Assembly (NCBI GenBank): GCA_943371245.1
Contig: CALRTY020000013.1
Coordinates: 18,546 to 82,545, forward strand
Direction of reading: 5' to 3'
DNA length: 64,000 bases
Source of the DNA: UBA5018 sp947463165
Lineage (GTDB): Bacteria > Cyanobacteriota > Cyanobacteriia > PCC-6307 > Cyanobiaceae
The position numbers and the translations under genes were made by a program. How positions within the stretch are numbered: position 1 is the stretch's first letter; every line of letters starts with the position of its first letter. Under the pieces are notes generated by a model that did no database searches, was not told the origin of the DNA, and worked only from the letters and a program-made list of their open reading frames with translations. Positions 1 through 9,003 of the stretch are shown here, in pieces.

Positions 1-11
1 GAAATAGATAA

Positions 12-575
12 TCAGCTGTAGATAATCAGCGACTGCACCGGTTGATCCTGGGGTAGGCGGCTGCGGCCATCGAGGCCGGCCAGTTCGGCCACAAAACCAA
101 AGCCGCAGAGGTTGCCGCCGGCGGCGACCACCAGCTCGGCGCAGGCCGCCGCCGTACCGCCGGTGGCCAACAGGTCGTCGATGATCAACACCCGCTGGCC
201 GCCCGCTAGGGCATCGGCGTGAATCTGAAGACTGTCTTTGCCATATTCCAGTTCGTATTCCACGGTGATTACTTCACTGGGCAATTTGCCTGGCTTGCGT
301 ACCGGCACAAAGCCCAGGCCCACCATGGTGGCCAAGGCGGTGCCCACGATGAAGCCCCGCGATTCGATACCCACAATCAGTTCCGGCTGCAGCTGTTCAC
401 AGAGCTGTTCCAGTTGGCGGATCACCTCCCGCCAGCCCTGGGGATCGCGCATCAGCGGGGTGAGATCCCTGAACAGGATGCCGGGTTTGGGGAAATCGGG
501 CACATCCCGCACCAGCCGCCGCAGATCGATGCCGCTAGCTGTCGAGTCATCGCAGTTTGCAGGCAGGGCAACCAT
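12..575 (-). CDS. apt: Adenine phosphoribosyltransferase
   Basis: Converts adenine and PRPP to AMP in the cytosol (purine salvage). The 187-residue product has the normal family length plus a short N-terminal extension. The family motif ESRGF lies at residues 71-75 and the PRPP-binding loop VLIIDDLLATGGTAAA at 129-144. The ATG at 573-575 is the only well-placed start. The stop lies inside a small direct repeat (tagataatcagc twice, at positions 5-30). The gene is divergent from the DUF3038 gene, with about 40 bases between the starts, so the two promoters must overlap. The identification is firm. Confidence 0.95.
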   Translation of the reverse strand: MVALPANCDDSTASGIDLRRLVRDVPDFPKPGILFRDLTPLMRDPQGWREVIRQLEQLCEQLQPELIVGIESRGFIVGTALATMVGLGFVPVRKPGKLPSEVITVEYELEYGKDSLQIHADALAGGQRVLIIDDLLATGGTAAACAELVVAAGGNLCGFGFVAELAGLDGRSRLPQDQPVQSLIIYS

Positions 576-616
576 GGAGGTGACGTTGAGGTGTGGTTGC
601 TGGCATCATCGCAACC

Positions 617-1210
617 ATGCCCGAAGTTTTCGCTGCCCCCTCCGGCTCCGCCAGCCAGTCCAGCCCGTCTGGTAATCCAGCTGAGCCCAGCTACGCCGGC
701 CAGCACCTGCCCCGCCGGGGCCTGGAGCGGCTCGACCTGCTGTTGCTGGCCACCGAGGCCATCGACTTGAACGGCGGTGAGGCGCTGGTGCTGATCAGCG
801 AACAGCTGGGTTTCAGCCAGATTTTCGCCAGTCGGGTGGAGCTGTGGACCCGCCGCTGCCACAACCCCCTGCGCCGAGCCGCCCGCCGCGGCAGCTTGAA
901 GCCCCTGGAAACCGACGCCCTGATCCGCATCCTCTGCGCCATGGCGGATCGGCTCTATCCGGTATTGCGGGTGATGCTCTCCAAGGCCGAAGCGGCCGAG
1001 ATCAACCAGCAGCGCTGGCAAATGTTTGAGACCCGAATGGCCCAATTGGTGGGAGAAAGGATGAACCCCCGTCGCGGTGCGGTGCATGCCCTGCTCGATC
1101 CCCAGGCTGGCTTGGCCCAGCGACGCCGTTTGATTCAAAGCCTCGCCCTCGCTGCCGGCAACGGTGGCTTTGAGCGTCTGCGGGCCAGTCTGCTGGATGC
1201 GGCAGCCTGA
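617..1210 (+). CDS. DUF3038 family protein
   Basis: A cyanobacterial protein of unknown function, 197 residues from the ATG at 617; a GTG at 593 in the same frame would add eight residues. It is soluble, mostly helical and rich in Arg, Leu and Ala, with no catalytic motif that I can name. It is followed after 18 bases by a DUF4335 gene, and this pairing is common in cyanobacteria. They are probably cotranscribed and may act together. The family call rests on recognising the sequence (ERLDLLLLATEAIDL and RVELWTRRCHNPLRR regions) and on the neighbour. No function is proposed. Confidence 0.75.
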   Translation: MPEVFAAPSGSASQSSPSGNPAEPSYAGQHLPRRGLERLDLLLLATEAIDLNGGEALVLISEQLGFSQIFASRVELWTRRCHNPLRRAARRGSLKPLETDALIRILCAMADRLYPVLRVMLSKAEAAEINQQRWQMFETRMAQLVGERMNPRRGAVHALLDPQAGLAQRRRLIQSLALAAGNGGFERLRASLLDAAA

Positions 1211-1228
1211 GGCCCTGGCTTCTTCCCC

Positions 1229-1864
1229 ATGAAAACCACCCTCCGCTTCGATCAGCTCAGCTGCCGCCTTCAGGTGGAGGGACTGCCGGATGTGTCGGTG
1301 GGCCAATCCGGCGAGGTGGTGGGAATCATCACCGGCTGGAGCCTGCAGTGGGCCGGTAGCCCCGAGCTGGAGGGCCGCAAGCAGCACCTGCTGGCCTTGA
1401 TGCAGGTGGTGCTGCCCTATGCCCGCTACCTGCTCAGCGGCGTGGAGCGCCCCTTCGGCACGCCTCCAGCCCAACCGGTGGAAATCTCTCCCCACCCCGA
1501 GGGCGGCCACCAGCTGGTGCTGCATAGCAGTCAGCCGGATACCGCCCCCCTGCAGCTGCATCTCGACGACGCCGAGCTGGCCGATCTGGTGCGGGTATTG
1601 GATCAATTGCGCCTGGACCCCAGATTGCAGCTGGCCCTCGACCTGCCGGAACCCAAGCCCCTGAAGGCCTTTGAGCTGGAGCGCCGCACCCCCCTGGGCC
1701 AGCGCCTGGCGGCACCGGTGGGGGGCTTGCTGGCCCTGGCCCTGCTGGCCGGCCTGGGGCTGTTGCTGCCGGTGCCCAAACCCCAGCCAGGCGGCACCCC
1801 TGGCGCCAAGACCAGCCCAGCGCCCACCAGCCTGCCCCTGACACCAGCAAAGCCCGGCTCTTGA
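1229..1864 (+). CDS. DUF4335 family protein with C-terminal membrane anchor
   Basis: A 211-residue protein of unknown function. Residues 1-150 look like a soluble beta-rich domain. One hydrophobic helix follows at about 163-182 (GGLLALALLAGLGLLLPVP), then a Pro/Thr/Ser-rich tail. It is therefore probably a membrane-tethered protein with its main domain on the N-terminal side. It lies directly downstream of the DUF3038 gene, as in other cyanobacteria. The 3' end merges with an 18-bp tandem repeat that starts in the last codons, so the extreme C-terminus may be repeat-derived. Confidence 0.75.
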   Translation: MKTTLRFDQLSCRLQVEGLPDVSVGQSGEVVGIITGWSLQWAGSPELEGRKQHLLALMQVVLPYARYLLSGVERPFGTPPAQPVEISPHPEGGHQLVLHSSQPDTAPLQLHLDDAELADLVRVLDQLRLDPRLQLALDLPEPKPLKAFELERRTPLGQRLAAPVGGLLALALLAGLGLLLPVPKPQPGGTPGAKTSPAPTSLPLTPAKPGS

Positions 1865-1918
1865 GGCGGCACGGCTCTTGACGCGACGCCGCTACTTGAC
1901 GTGACGCCGCTCCTGGAC
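1865..1918. repeat. 18-bp degenerate tandem repeat, three units
   Basis: Three contiguous 18-base units (1865-1882, 1883-1900, 1901-1918) share the pattern g.gacgccgct.cttgac. A fourth, weaker copy overlaps the last codons of the DUF4335 gene. The array fills the gap before the next gene. Confidence 0.7.
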
Positions 1919-1929
1919 AAACTGGGGTA

Positions 1930-2178
1930 ATGACAACCATGACCTGGTCGGAACTGCGGATTCGGGTGGCACGCCTTGGCGCCGCCCTCAATGTGGTGGT
2001 GCGCAGCGATCCGGAGGTGTGTGGCCTCAGTGGCGAAAGCTTTCATCTAACGCTGCACCATGGCGGCCATGGCGACTGCACGGTGAGCAACCTGTCGCTG
2101 ATCGATTGCCCCAACGAGCTGGTGCTGATGGAGTTTGAGCGCTGGATGCGCGGCTGCGGCCACCAGCTGGAGGTATGA
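1930..2178 (+). CDS. Small conserved hypothetical protein (82 aa)
   Basis: An acidic 82-residue soluble protein of unknown function, with two cysteines in the centre and one near the C-terminus. A purine-rich stretch (ggggt) stands just before the ATG. The stop overlaps the start of the following membrane protein gene by four bases (ATGA), which suggests translational coupling. The gene probably belongs to the DUF3038-DUF4335 transcript. Confidence 0.6.
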   Translation: MTTMTWSELRIRVARLGAALNVVVRSDPEVCGLSGESFHLTLHHGGHGDCTVSNLSLIDCPNELVLMEFERWMRGCGHQLEV

Positions 2179-2546
2179 CCTCACCCCACCAGCGGACATT
2201 GCTGCTCCCCAAGGCGGCCCCCAAAGCCCGGCGGGTGTTTCGCCAGCGCCGCCGCAAGGCCCGCTGGCAGCAACTGGGTACGGGGCTGTTGTCGTTGGCC
2301 GGCGGCGGCGGGCTGATGTTCGGCTTGATGCTGCTGCCTGAGCGGCTCGACACCCTGCTGCTGGTGAGCAATGCGATCGCCAACTTGATCGGCGGCCTCA
2401 GCCGCTTTGGCATGGGCTTGCTGCAACTGCTGGCGGTGCTGGCCCTGGCTGCGGTAGCCCTCGGTGCCCTGGTGCTGTTGTTGGCGGGAGTGGTCAGACT
2501 GTTAAAGGCCCTGTGGCCCGAGCCGCCCCGCCAACCACCCAGCTGA
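2175..2546 (+). CDS. Small membrane protein, unknown function
   Basis: 123 residues. A strongly basic N-terminus (RRVFRQRRRKAR, about residues 20-31) precedes two hydrophobic stretches, about 36-55 and 78-108, so two to three membrane helices are likely with the basic end in the cytoplasm. The start overlaps the stop of the preceding small gene. I do not recognise a family. It ends 16 bases before the polyphosphate kinase start. Confidence 0.6.
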   Translation: MTSPHQRTLLLPKAAPKARRVFRQRRRKARWQQLGTGLLSLAGGGGLMFGLMLLPERLDTLLLVSNAIANLIGGLSRFGMGLLQLLAVLALAAVALGALVLLLAGVVRLLKALWPEPPRQPPS

Positions 2547-2562
2547 ACCAGGCCCCACAGCG

Positions 2563-3666
2563 ATGGCTAAAGCCAGAGGCAAACACAAGCGCTCCCCCCA
2601 ACACCGAGCCACCCAGGAAGAGCCCCAGGGGCAGGAGCAGGACCAGCCAGGGCCAGCGCCCCTGGCGGCTGAGCCTCGCCCCGACCACGATCGCTATTAC
2701 CCATCCACCCTGCTGGAGGACCTGCGCGATGAGCCAGTCCATGATTCCCTAGCCAATGGAGCCATAGCTGCCGGGGCTGGCGTCCACAAAATCGCCATCA
2801 ATGCAAACAGGCAACATCGGCCAAATGGCAATAGCGGTGGCGGTGGCGGTGGCGGTGGCGATGTCGGTAAAAATGGCAATGGCAATGGCAAGCTCGACCG
2901 CAAAAGCTACGAAAAAGAGCTGATCAGGCTACAGATAGAGCTGGTGAAGATGCAGTACTGGATCAAACACACGGGCTTCCGGCTGATCGTGGTGTTTGAG
3001 GGCAGAGATGCGGCGGGCAAGGGTGGCACGATCAAGCGCCTCACCGAGGCCCTCAATCCCCGGGGTTGCCGCGTGGTGGCCTTGGGTACCCCCAGCGACC
3101 AGCAAAAAACCCAGTGGTTTTTTCAGCGCTATGTGGAACACTTCCCCAGCGCCGGGGAAATGGTGATCTTTGATCGCAGTTGGTATAATAGAGCCGGCGT
3201 GGAGAAGGTGATGGGGTTTTGCACCGATAAGCAGGTGGAGGAATTTCTGCAGAGCAGTCCAGAGTTTGAACGGATGCTGGTGCGCTCTGGCATCGTATTA
3301 CTAAAATACTGGTTTTCAGTGAGTGACGAGGAGCAGGAGGTGCGCTTCCAGGCCCGTATCGACGATCCAACCCGCCGCTGGAAACTGAGCCCCATGGATC
3401 TAGAAGCCCGCATGAAGTGGGCAGAATTTTCCCAGGCCAAAGACGAAATGTTTAAACATACAAACATCCCAGAAGCCCCCTGGTTCACCGTTGAGGCCAA
3501 CGACAAGCGCCGGGCCCGCCTCAACTGCATCCACCACCTGCTCAGCAAGGTGCCCTATCGGGACATGACCCCAGAGGCAATTAAATTGCCACCCCGCCCC
3601 AAGGCAAAAAAAGTGGCACGACCACCCCTCGGGGAACAGTTCTTCGTGCCGAATCAATACCCCTGA
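2563..3666 (+). CDS. ppk2: Polyphosphate kinase 2
   Basis: PPK2 enzymes move phosphate between polyphosphate and nucleoside diphosphates. The core shows Walker A GRDAAGKG (residues 147-154), the FDRSWYNRAG motif (203-212) and the usual C-terminus ending in FFVPNQYP. The 367-residue product is longer than the roughly 300 of a typical one-domain PPK2, because about 110 residues of polar, Gly/Asn-rich sequence precede the core (poly-Gly at 92-99). No other ATG, GTG or TTG start lies between 2563 and the core, so the long N-terminus is accepted. It was probably extended by codon-repeat expansion. Confidence 0.9.
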   Translation: MAKARGKHKRSPQHRATQEEPQGQEQDQPGPAPLAAEPRPDHDRYYPSTLLEDLRDEPVHDSLANGAIAAGAGVHKIAINANRQHRPNGNSGGGGGGGGDVGKNGNGNGKLDRKSYEKELIRLQIELVKMQYWIKHTGFRLIVVFEGRDAAGKGGTIKRLTEALNPRGCRVVALGTPSDQQKTQWFFQRYVEHFPSAGEMVIFDRSWYNRAGVEKVMGFCTDKQVEEFLQSSPEFERMLVRSGIVLLKYWFSVSDEEQEVRFQARIDDPTRRWKLSPMDLEARMKWAEFSQAKDEMFKHTNIPEAPWFTVEANDKRRARLNCIHHLLSKVPYRDMTPEAIKLPPRPKAKKVARPPLGEQFFVPNQYP

Positions 3667-3717
3667 TCGGGCGGTCAATCCAGATACCCCTAAGCTCGCA
3701 AGCCCCTTTGCCGGCTT

Positions 3718-3831
3718 TCAACCATGCAGGCGGTTAAACCACAAGCCCGCCAACTGCCAGCTGCTCCACAGGAAGGCTGCCAGGAACAGCCAGTTCAGCC
3801 AGGCGGGTCGTTGCGGTTGCTCGGGGACCAT
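3718..3831 (-). CDS. Possible 37-aa single-helix membrane protein
   Basis: A very small frame starting at the ATG at 3829-3831. It is preceded on its strand by GGAG seven bases upstream, a good ribosome binding site. The peptide has a short polar N-terminus and one hydrophobic segment (LNWLFLAAFLWSSWQLAGLW). The gap between ppk2 and the oxygenase gene is otherwise empty. Small one-helix proteins are common in cyanobacteria, but I cannot assign a family, and chance remains possible. Confidence 0.4.
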   Translation of the reverse strand: MVPEQPQRPAWLNWLFLAAFLWSSWQLAGLWFNRLHG

Positions 3832-3892
3832 CGCCACACTCCATTGCGATCGGCCCTCTAGGTTGCCCGCAGCTAGAGCCCCCTGGCGCCCG

Positions 3893-4519
3893 ATGCAGCT
3901 GATCGCCACCTACCGCAATGAGGCCCTGGCCGCCCTGGGGGACCAGGCAATCGATTTTTTTCAGCGCCGCAGCGACCTGCATAGCCGTGGCGTCAGCTTC
4001 GGTGGCGGCAATGCCAATCCAGACAAGGTCTCAACGGATATCTCCCTGGTGTGGCTAGATCGCAGTGACCCGGAGGCCCATCAACTGGCCGACGCGATCA
4101 TGTTGGCCGTATCGGGCTGTCTCAAGCAGTACCTCAGCCAGCGACGCCAGTTCCTGGAGGTGGTGCCGGAGCGCTCCCTGTTCGTCAACCCGATCTTCAA
4201 CCTGCAGCACTACGAAGCCGGCGAGGGTTTTAAGAATTGGCATTGCGACTGGACCACCTCTGTAGATGCCACCGAACCGATCAAGCGGGTGCTGGCCTGG
4301 ATTCTCTACTGCAATGACGTAGACAATGCCGGCACCGAATTCCTCTGGCAGCAGCACCATGTGGAGGCAGTGCGCGGCCAGATGGCGATTTTTCCGGCCG
4401 GCATGTCCCACGTGCACCGCGGCAGGGTGAGCCAGGAGCAGGCCAAAACCATCGCCACGGGCTGGATCAACGTGGGCAAACTGGAGGCCTACGTGGAGCG
4501 TCTCGCCAAAACTGTCTAG
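3893..4519 (+). CDS. 2OG-Fe(II) oxygenase-like protein
   Basis: The 208-residue protein has the layout of small iron/2-oxoglutarate dioxygenases. There is an H-x-D pair in WHCDW (His117, Asp119), a distal His in HVHRG (about 173-175) and a basic residue about ten positions further on (QAKTIATGW) that could hold the cosubstrate. FNLQHYEAGEGF before the HxD box is typical of prolyl-hydroxylase-like families. The substrate is unknown. I chose the ATG at 3893 over an in-frame start at 3863, because homology-like sequence begins with MQLIATY. Confidence 0.65.
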   Translation: MQLIATYRNEALAALGDQAIDFFQRRSDLHSRGVSFGGGNANPDKVSTDISLVWLDRSDPEAHQLADAIMLAVSGCLKQYLSQRRQFLEVVPERSLFVNPIFNLQHYEAGEGFKNWHCDWTTSVDATEPIKRVLAWILYCNDVDNAGTEFLWQQHHVEAVRGQMAIFPAGMSHVHRGRVSQEQAKTIATGWINVGKLEAYVERLAKTV

Positions 4520-4552
4520 ACAGGTAGCAACCCACTCCTCCAAGACCCTGCC

Positions 4553-4852
4553 ATGCTGCGCCCCTTTGCTTTCCTGGCCGGCCTAGGCCTGGCAGCCAGC
4601 ATCGCCCCCACCCTGATCTGCCTGCCCGCCCGCGCCGACTCGGTGCAATTCCGCTCCACCGTCTCGGAGGTGGATGCCTGCAACCGCGCCCAGGCCCTGG
4701 TGCCCCAAAACGGCACCGTTACCACTATGAGGGTAAAGCAAAATAACGAATCCAATGGCAGCTATGCATTCACCTGCCGGGTGAACTGGAGCTCCTCCAC
4801 CAAGGCCAAACCCACCTGGATGCCAATTCTATTTGGCCCGGCGTGGAGCTGA
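4553..4852 (+). CDS. Small secreted protein, unknown function
   Basis: 99 residues with a clear Sec signal peptide: a hydrophobic helix ending in an ARA-type cleavage site near residue 28. The mature part is about 70 residues, has two cysteines (DACNRAQ and FTCRVNW) that may form a disulfide, and is rich in Ser, Thr and Asn. No family recognised. It is 33 bases downstream of the oxygenase gene on the same strand. Confidence 0.5.
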   Translation: MLRPFAFLAGLGLAASIAPTLICLPARADSVQFRSTVSEVDACNRAQALVPQNGTVTTMRVKQNNESNGSYAFTCRVNWSSSTKAKPTWMPILFGPAWS

Positions 4853-5013
4853 CGGCCGCCTGAAGCTGCGAAGTCAATTACCACAAAATCAATCGCCATG
4901 CAAAAGCCATCTAAGATTATCAACCTCAAGATGCCAACACTTGAGGAAGATCAATCAACAACTTACATCGGTGGTTAACATTGAGCCACGAACAACCCAT
5001 TGGCCAACCGAGC

Positions 5014-6690
5014 CTAGGGATGGGTTCTGCGGAAGGTCTCAATCGCGCTAACAACGCCGGGGGACGAGGATCCGCTGATCAGATAAAGCTGAAACCTCTG
5101 ACCTTTACTGAGATATTTAGAGTAAGAGGAGGTGAGAAATGGCAGATAGGCATTGTTGCTGCTTAGATTAATCTCAAAGAAGGGAAGAGTGGTGGCTTTC
5201 ACGTAATTTCCAATCAATCCCTGGCTAGGAAGTGTGAGATCGCCAACGGATTCAATGGTCTTCTTGATGCCGGGATCAATCTCGTTGAAATTCACATGGG
5301 CCTGACCTTCCAGCAGCATCCAGTACTTTTTGGGTTCCTTCAGCCAGGTGAACGGCAGAGCCTGCTCAAGAGCAGGGGGTGCGGCTGGGTCGTAGCTGCC
5401 GGAGGCGAGCATCACGGGGATGGCAATGGCACCGATTCCTTTCGGCCCAAAAATACTGCGCATCACCGGATTGGCTGCAAACACCGCCCGAGCCCTCGGA
5501 TCATTTAGGGCATAGGACTTGCGGGGCAGTTCAAGCGCTCGGCACTCAAGCAGCAGGGAGATGTCAAGGGCCCCATAGGGACGGGTGCAGTCGGCTTGGA
5601 GATGGTCGAAATCAATCGTTGCTCCGGCCACCGCCAGGGCGGTGTACCCCCCGAAGGAGTGACCGGCAATGCCAACTGAGGCAAGGTTCAACTTGCCAGC
5701 GAAGGAACCGGCATTGCGCCGGCCCAACTCATCGATCACATAGCTGATGTCCTTGGGTCTCTGGATAAAGTCCTGAACATCAAAGATGTCCTGATGCAAC
5801 CCCTTTAGCATTTCCTTCAGCCAGATCGTGTCGCTGCCTGGATGCTGAGGGGCCGCCACCAAAAAGCCGTAGCTGGCCAGATGATTGAGGCCATCGGCGT
5901 AATCCTCTGGCCTTGAGGCCAGACCGTGGGAGAACATGATGACCGGAATCTGTGCAGCCTTGTTCTGCTCTGGAATGTAGACGTCCACGTAGAAGGATCT
6001 CTGGCGACTGGCATCCACCAGATTCCACACCTCCTTACGCACAGAAAAGGGCCCCGGCTTGGCGGGATCCGGCAAGGAATTGAAGTTAACCGCTGGTTGT
6101 GTAGCGGCTTCCTTGGCCGAGAGATCTCTCAAGGTGGTGATGACGGCTTCCGTGGCGGCGATTACCCTCTCTCCGGCATTGGCGGCACCAACAATCGCCT
6201 CCCCGTGCAACTGGATGTTGGTGGGCAATTGCCGCAGCACATTGAGCTGGCTCAAACCGTCGCTGGAGAAGGCTGCCCCCACCAGAGCGGAGCGCAGGGC
6301 GAACTTGCCATTGCCGCCCCGTTGCAAGGTGATGCCACGCCCTAACCGCTCCAACACATCTTCCCCAATTCTGCTATCAAAGAACTGCGACACCATCAGA
6401 GGGTCGATATCAGCCCGCCGCACCAGGGCTGCGCGCAATTCCTCTCGCTTATTGGCAGGAGTGAACTGCAGAAAGAACGCCAGATCGTCGGCAACGCTGC
6501 CGTCCTTAGCGAAGGCCTGCAGGGAACTGATGCGCAAGGAGCGGATCAGCGGCCCATAGGAAAAGGAAAGAAGTTCGCCGGCATGGACCGGACTAACGGC
6601 TATCAACGCCAGGGAGAACCCTGCGAACAAACCTACTAGCGCACGCTTAAGCAAGATGTTCTCACTGAATTCTGCATCGGAGTTTAGCAT
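5014..6690 (-). CDS. Secreted alpha/beta hydrolase with N-terminal DUF1400 domain
   Basis: The 558-residue product begins with a signal peptide (hydrophobic 15-34, cleavage near VHAGE, about 37). A DUF1400 region (about 38-165), a domain found in cyanobacterial hydrolases, follows. The catalytic part has the SHG oxyanion motif (254-256) and the nucleophile elbow GHSFGG (343-348, Ser345). A late GQAH probably carries the catalytic His. It is likely a periplasmic or membrane-facing esterase/lipase; the substrate is unknown. It stands alone on this strand and is divergent from the DUF1254 gene. Confidence 0.85.
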   Translation of the reverse strand: MLNSDAEFSENILLKRALVGLFAGFSLALIAVSPVHAGELLSFSYGPLIRSLRISSLQAFAKDGSVADDLAFFLQFTPANKREELRAALVRRADIDPLMVSQFFDSRIGEDVLERLGRGITLQRGGNGKFALRSALVGAAFSSDGLSQLNVLRQLPTNIQLHGEAIVGAANAGERVIAATEAVITTLRDLSAKEAATQPAVNFNSLPDPAKPGPFSVRKEVWNLVDASRQRSFYVDVYIPEQNKAAQIPVIMFSHGLASRPEDYADGLNHLASYGFLVAAPQHPGSDTIWLKEMLKGLHQDIFDVQDFIQRPKDISYVIDELGRRNAGSFAGKLNLASVGIAGHSFGGYTALAVAGATIDFDHLQADCTRPYGALDISLLLECRALELPRKSYALNDPRARAVFAANPVMRSIFGPKGIGAIAIPVMLASGSYDPAAPPALEQALPFTWLKEPKKYWMLLEGQAHVNFNEIDPGIKKTIESVGDLTLPSQGLIGNYVKATTLPFFEINLSSNNAYLPFLTSSYSKYLSKGQRFQLYLISGSSSPGVVSAIETFRRTHP

Positions 6691-7224
6691 TGCACGGAAT
6701 AGTGTGCTTAGATTCGTAGCAAACGCTTGTCAATGCCAGGCGTCAACTCGATTGCTCTTGTGCACTTCCCTGCATGCCAACGCTGGGTGAACATTGGCCG
6801 CAGTTCAGACTGGGCACTGGCGCTTGAACTGGGCATTGATTGCGGTGAAGTTTTATTGCAGATTCGATCAGGCGATATGGTCATCGGACCTGAGTCATGA
6901 TCCTGATCTGAGGTGGTGATTCGCCGCCATTGATCTGTTTCATTTTTTTACTGCTAGAACGATTCGTCAGTCACTCGTGCTTTCAACTTTGGCCACTGCT
7001 GTCTCATTAGAGGAGGCCACCACATTCCAGCCTTCAGCAAGGTTGTAGTTGTAGAACTAAGGTGGGGCCAAGGACCCAGGTGATGTTGCTGTTGGTTTAT
7101 GGCATGAAATTGAATTAAGAGTTAATGTCGCCCAGGCCAAATTCGCCCTCATTAGCCGTTGCTGAGGTGGAGATACAATGTAAAGTTAGTAATCTTCCCC
7201 TTTCCTGGCCCAGGAGCTGTTGAT
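6691..7224. other. Divergent intergenic region without a gene
   Basis: About 530 bases between the divergent DUF1400 hydrolase and DUF1254 genes. It must hold both promoters. I see no credible coding frame, RNA gene or clear tandem array. It is more AT-rich than the neighbouring genes, with a T-run near 6945. Confidence 0.5.
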
Positions 7225-8754
7225 ATGACGTTGCGTCGGCACCTCAAGATCGGCATGGCCATCGCCGTCTGCATCGCCAACCTGGCCACAACGGCTGCGG
7301 CCCAGACCCAGACCCAGACCCAAACTTTCAAGATGACCACGCCGATCGCGCCGGGGGTGGCCACGCCCGATCGGTTGGACAGCTCCATCGGCACCCTCCA
7401 CCTGATTGATGGGTTCCCCAAGCCCGACACCGTCGAGAAGATCTACGACAACCTCGACCGTTCCAGGGCTCTGCAGGCATATTTGCTGGCCATCCCGATC
7501 GTTAACCAGGCCGGGATGCGCGATTCCCTGCGCAAGTTCGGACCCGTAAATACCACCAACGTGATCTGGGAAAACCTGGTGGACCCCAAGACCGTGGAAC
7601 TCACGGCCAACGACAACACGGTCTACAGCTTCATCTGGCTGGATACCAATAAAGGGCCCCTGGTGGTTGAAATCCCACCCAAGGTGCTGGGTGCCATCAA
7701 TGACTTCTGGTACCGCTGGGTGGCCGACATCGGCATCACCGGCGCCGACAAGGGTGCCGGCGGCAAGTATCTGATTCTGTCTCCTGACTATCAGGGCGCC
7801 ATACCGCAGGGCTATGTGGTGATCAAGCCGAAAACGTTCGGCAATTGGTTGTTTTTCCGCTCCTTCCTTGTGGGTGGTTCTACCAAACCGGGGGTGGAAT
7901 CGGTGAAAAAGAATCTGAAGATCTACCAGCTCGCCGATGTCGCTAAGCCGCCCGCGATCAAGTTTGTCAATGCGTCTGGGGTACCCGCCAACTTTGTCGC
8001 CCCGGCTGATTACTCATTCTGGAGCCTGCTGAATCAGGTGATTCAGGAGGAACCCTCCACCGGCTCCGACCCCACCACCCTGGGTCTGTTCGCCTCGATC
8101 GGCATCGTTAAGGGCAAGCCCTTCAACCCTAACGAGCGCATGAAGAAAATCCTCACAGATGCCGCCAACATCGGGGCGGTAACGGCGAGAACGATCGGCT
8201 TCAAAATCCGCGATCGCGAGGCGTTCTTCTATCCCAACAGCTCCTGGCGACTGCCATTCTTCGGTGGCTATAAATTTGAAGTATCCCCCGGTGTGGCCAA
8301 CCTGGATGGAGCGGCTTTCTTTTATTACATCGCCACCGGCGTGACGCCGGCCATGGAGCAGAAGATGGTGGGCCAGGGATCCCAGTACCCCTGGACCTCC
8401 CTGGATTCCAAGGGCAACCCGTTTGACGGCGGTAAAACCTACCGGCTGCGCCTGCCGCCCAATATCCCGGTGAAGGATTTTTGGTCGGTGATTGTGTATG
8501 ACAACCAGACCCGCTCCATGCTGCAGACCAACCAGCAAGCTCCGAGCGTGAGTAGCCAGGACAAGGGCATCAAAACCAATGCCGACGGATCGGTGGATGT
8601 CTGGTTCGGTCCAAAGGCCCCCGTTGGATTCGAGCAGAACTGGCTGCAAACAATTCCTGGCAAGGGCTGGTTCACCCTCCTGCGTCTCTACGGGCCGTTG
8701 GAGCCCTGGTTCAACAAGACTTGGCGGCCTGGAGAGATTGAACTCCAGCCTTGA
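7225..8754 (+). CDS. DUF1254/DUF1214 domain secreted protein
   Basis: 509 residues from the ATG at 7225, which has AGGAG eight to nine bases upstream; an earlier in-frame start at 7159 lacks this. A signal peptide is followed directly by a short QT repeat (QTQTQTQT), encoded by tandem cagacc units. The DUF1254 domain occupies roughly the first half (RALQAYLLAIPIVNQAG region) and a DUF1214-like part the C-terminal third, ending in LLRLYGPLEPWFNKTWRPGE. The molecular function is unknown in the literature I know. It is probably periplasmic and monocistronic. Confidence 0.85.
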   Translation: MTLRRHLKIGMAIAVCIANLATTAAAQTQTQTQTFKMTTPIAPGVATPDRLDSSIGTLHLIDGFPKPDTVEKIYDNLDRSRALQAYLLAIPIVNQAGMRDSLRKFGPVNTTNVIWENLVDPKTVELTANDNTVYSFIWLDTNKGPLVVEIPPKVLGAINDFWYRWVADIGITGADKGAGGKYLILSPDYQGAIPQGYVVIKPKTFGNWLFFRSFLVGGSTKPGVESVKKNLKIYQLADVAKPPAIKFVNASGVPANFVAPADYSFWSLLNQVIQEEPSTGSDPTTLGLFASIGIVKGKPFNPNERMKKILTDAANIGAVTARTIGFKIRDREAFFYPNSSWRLPFFGGYKFEVSPGVANLDGAAFFYYIATGVTPAMEQKMVGQGSQYPWTSLDSKGNPFDGGKTYRLRLPPNIPVKDFWSVIVYDNQTRSMLQTNQQAPSVSSQDKGIKTNADGSVDVWFGPKAPVGFEQNWLQTIPGKGWFTLLRLYGPLEPWFNKTWRPGEIELQP

Positions 8755-8882
8755 TGGATTGATGGGGTCTTGGTGCGCATCGCCGCCTCGTGCGTCTTGA
8801 TGTCAGTACTGCTGATCGATCTGGAAACCCTCAGGGCCCAGATTGAGGTGGTCTGGCTTTTCTGGAAACAGACCGCTGGAAA

Positions 8883-8913
8883 CGGCAAGCGGCCGGCCCC
8901 CAGCCGCTTGCCG
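8883..8913. repeat. Perfect 11-bp inverted repeat (hairpin)
   Basis: CGGCAAGCGGC (8883-8893) pairs perfectly with GCCGCTTGCCG (8903-8913) across a 9-base loop. It lies 130 bases after the DUF1254 stop and has no T-run on either side, so it is not a standard intrinsic terminator. The motif CTGGAAAC occurs three times just before it (about 8819-8881). Role unknown. Confidence 0.7.
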
Positions 8914-9003
8914 CACCCGTGGCGCTAATCGCACAACTGGCTGTATTGACGCAACAGACTGAACATGTAACATAGAAACGGGATTGGGTTCCCCTTGGGG
9001 CTT

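Noticed and set aside
452..1606. 384-residue minus-strand frame opposite DUF3038 and DUF4335
   Set aside because: A Gln/His/Gly-rich shadow of two recognised families on the other strand.
2494..2742. 82-residue hydrophobic protein on the minus strand
   Set aside because: It overlaps both the 3' end of a plus-strand gene and the PPK2 N-terminus. It is kept as a question in the findings but not called, because PPK2 has no other start codon.
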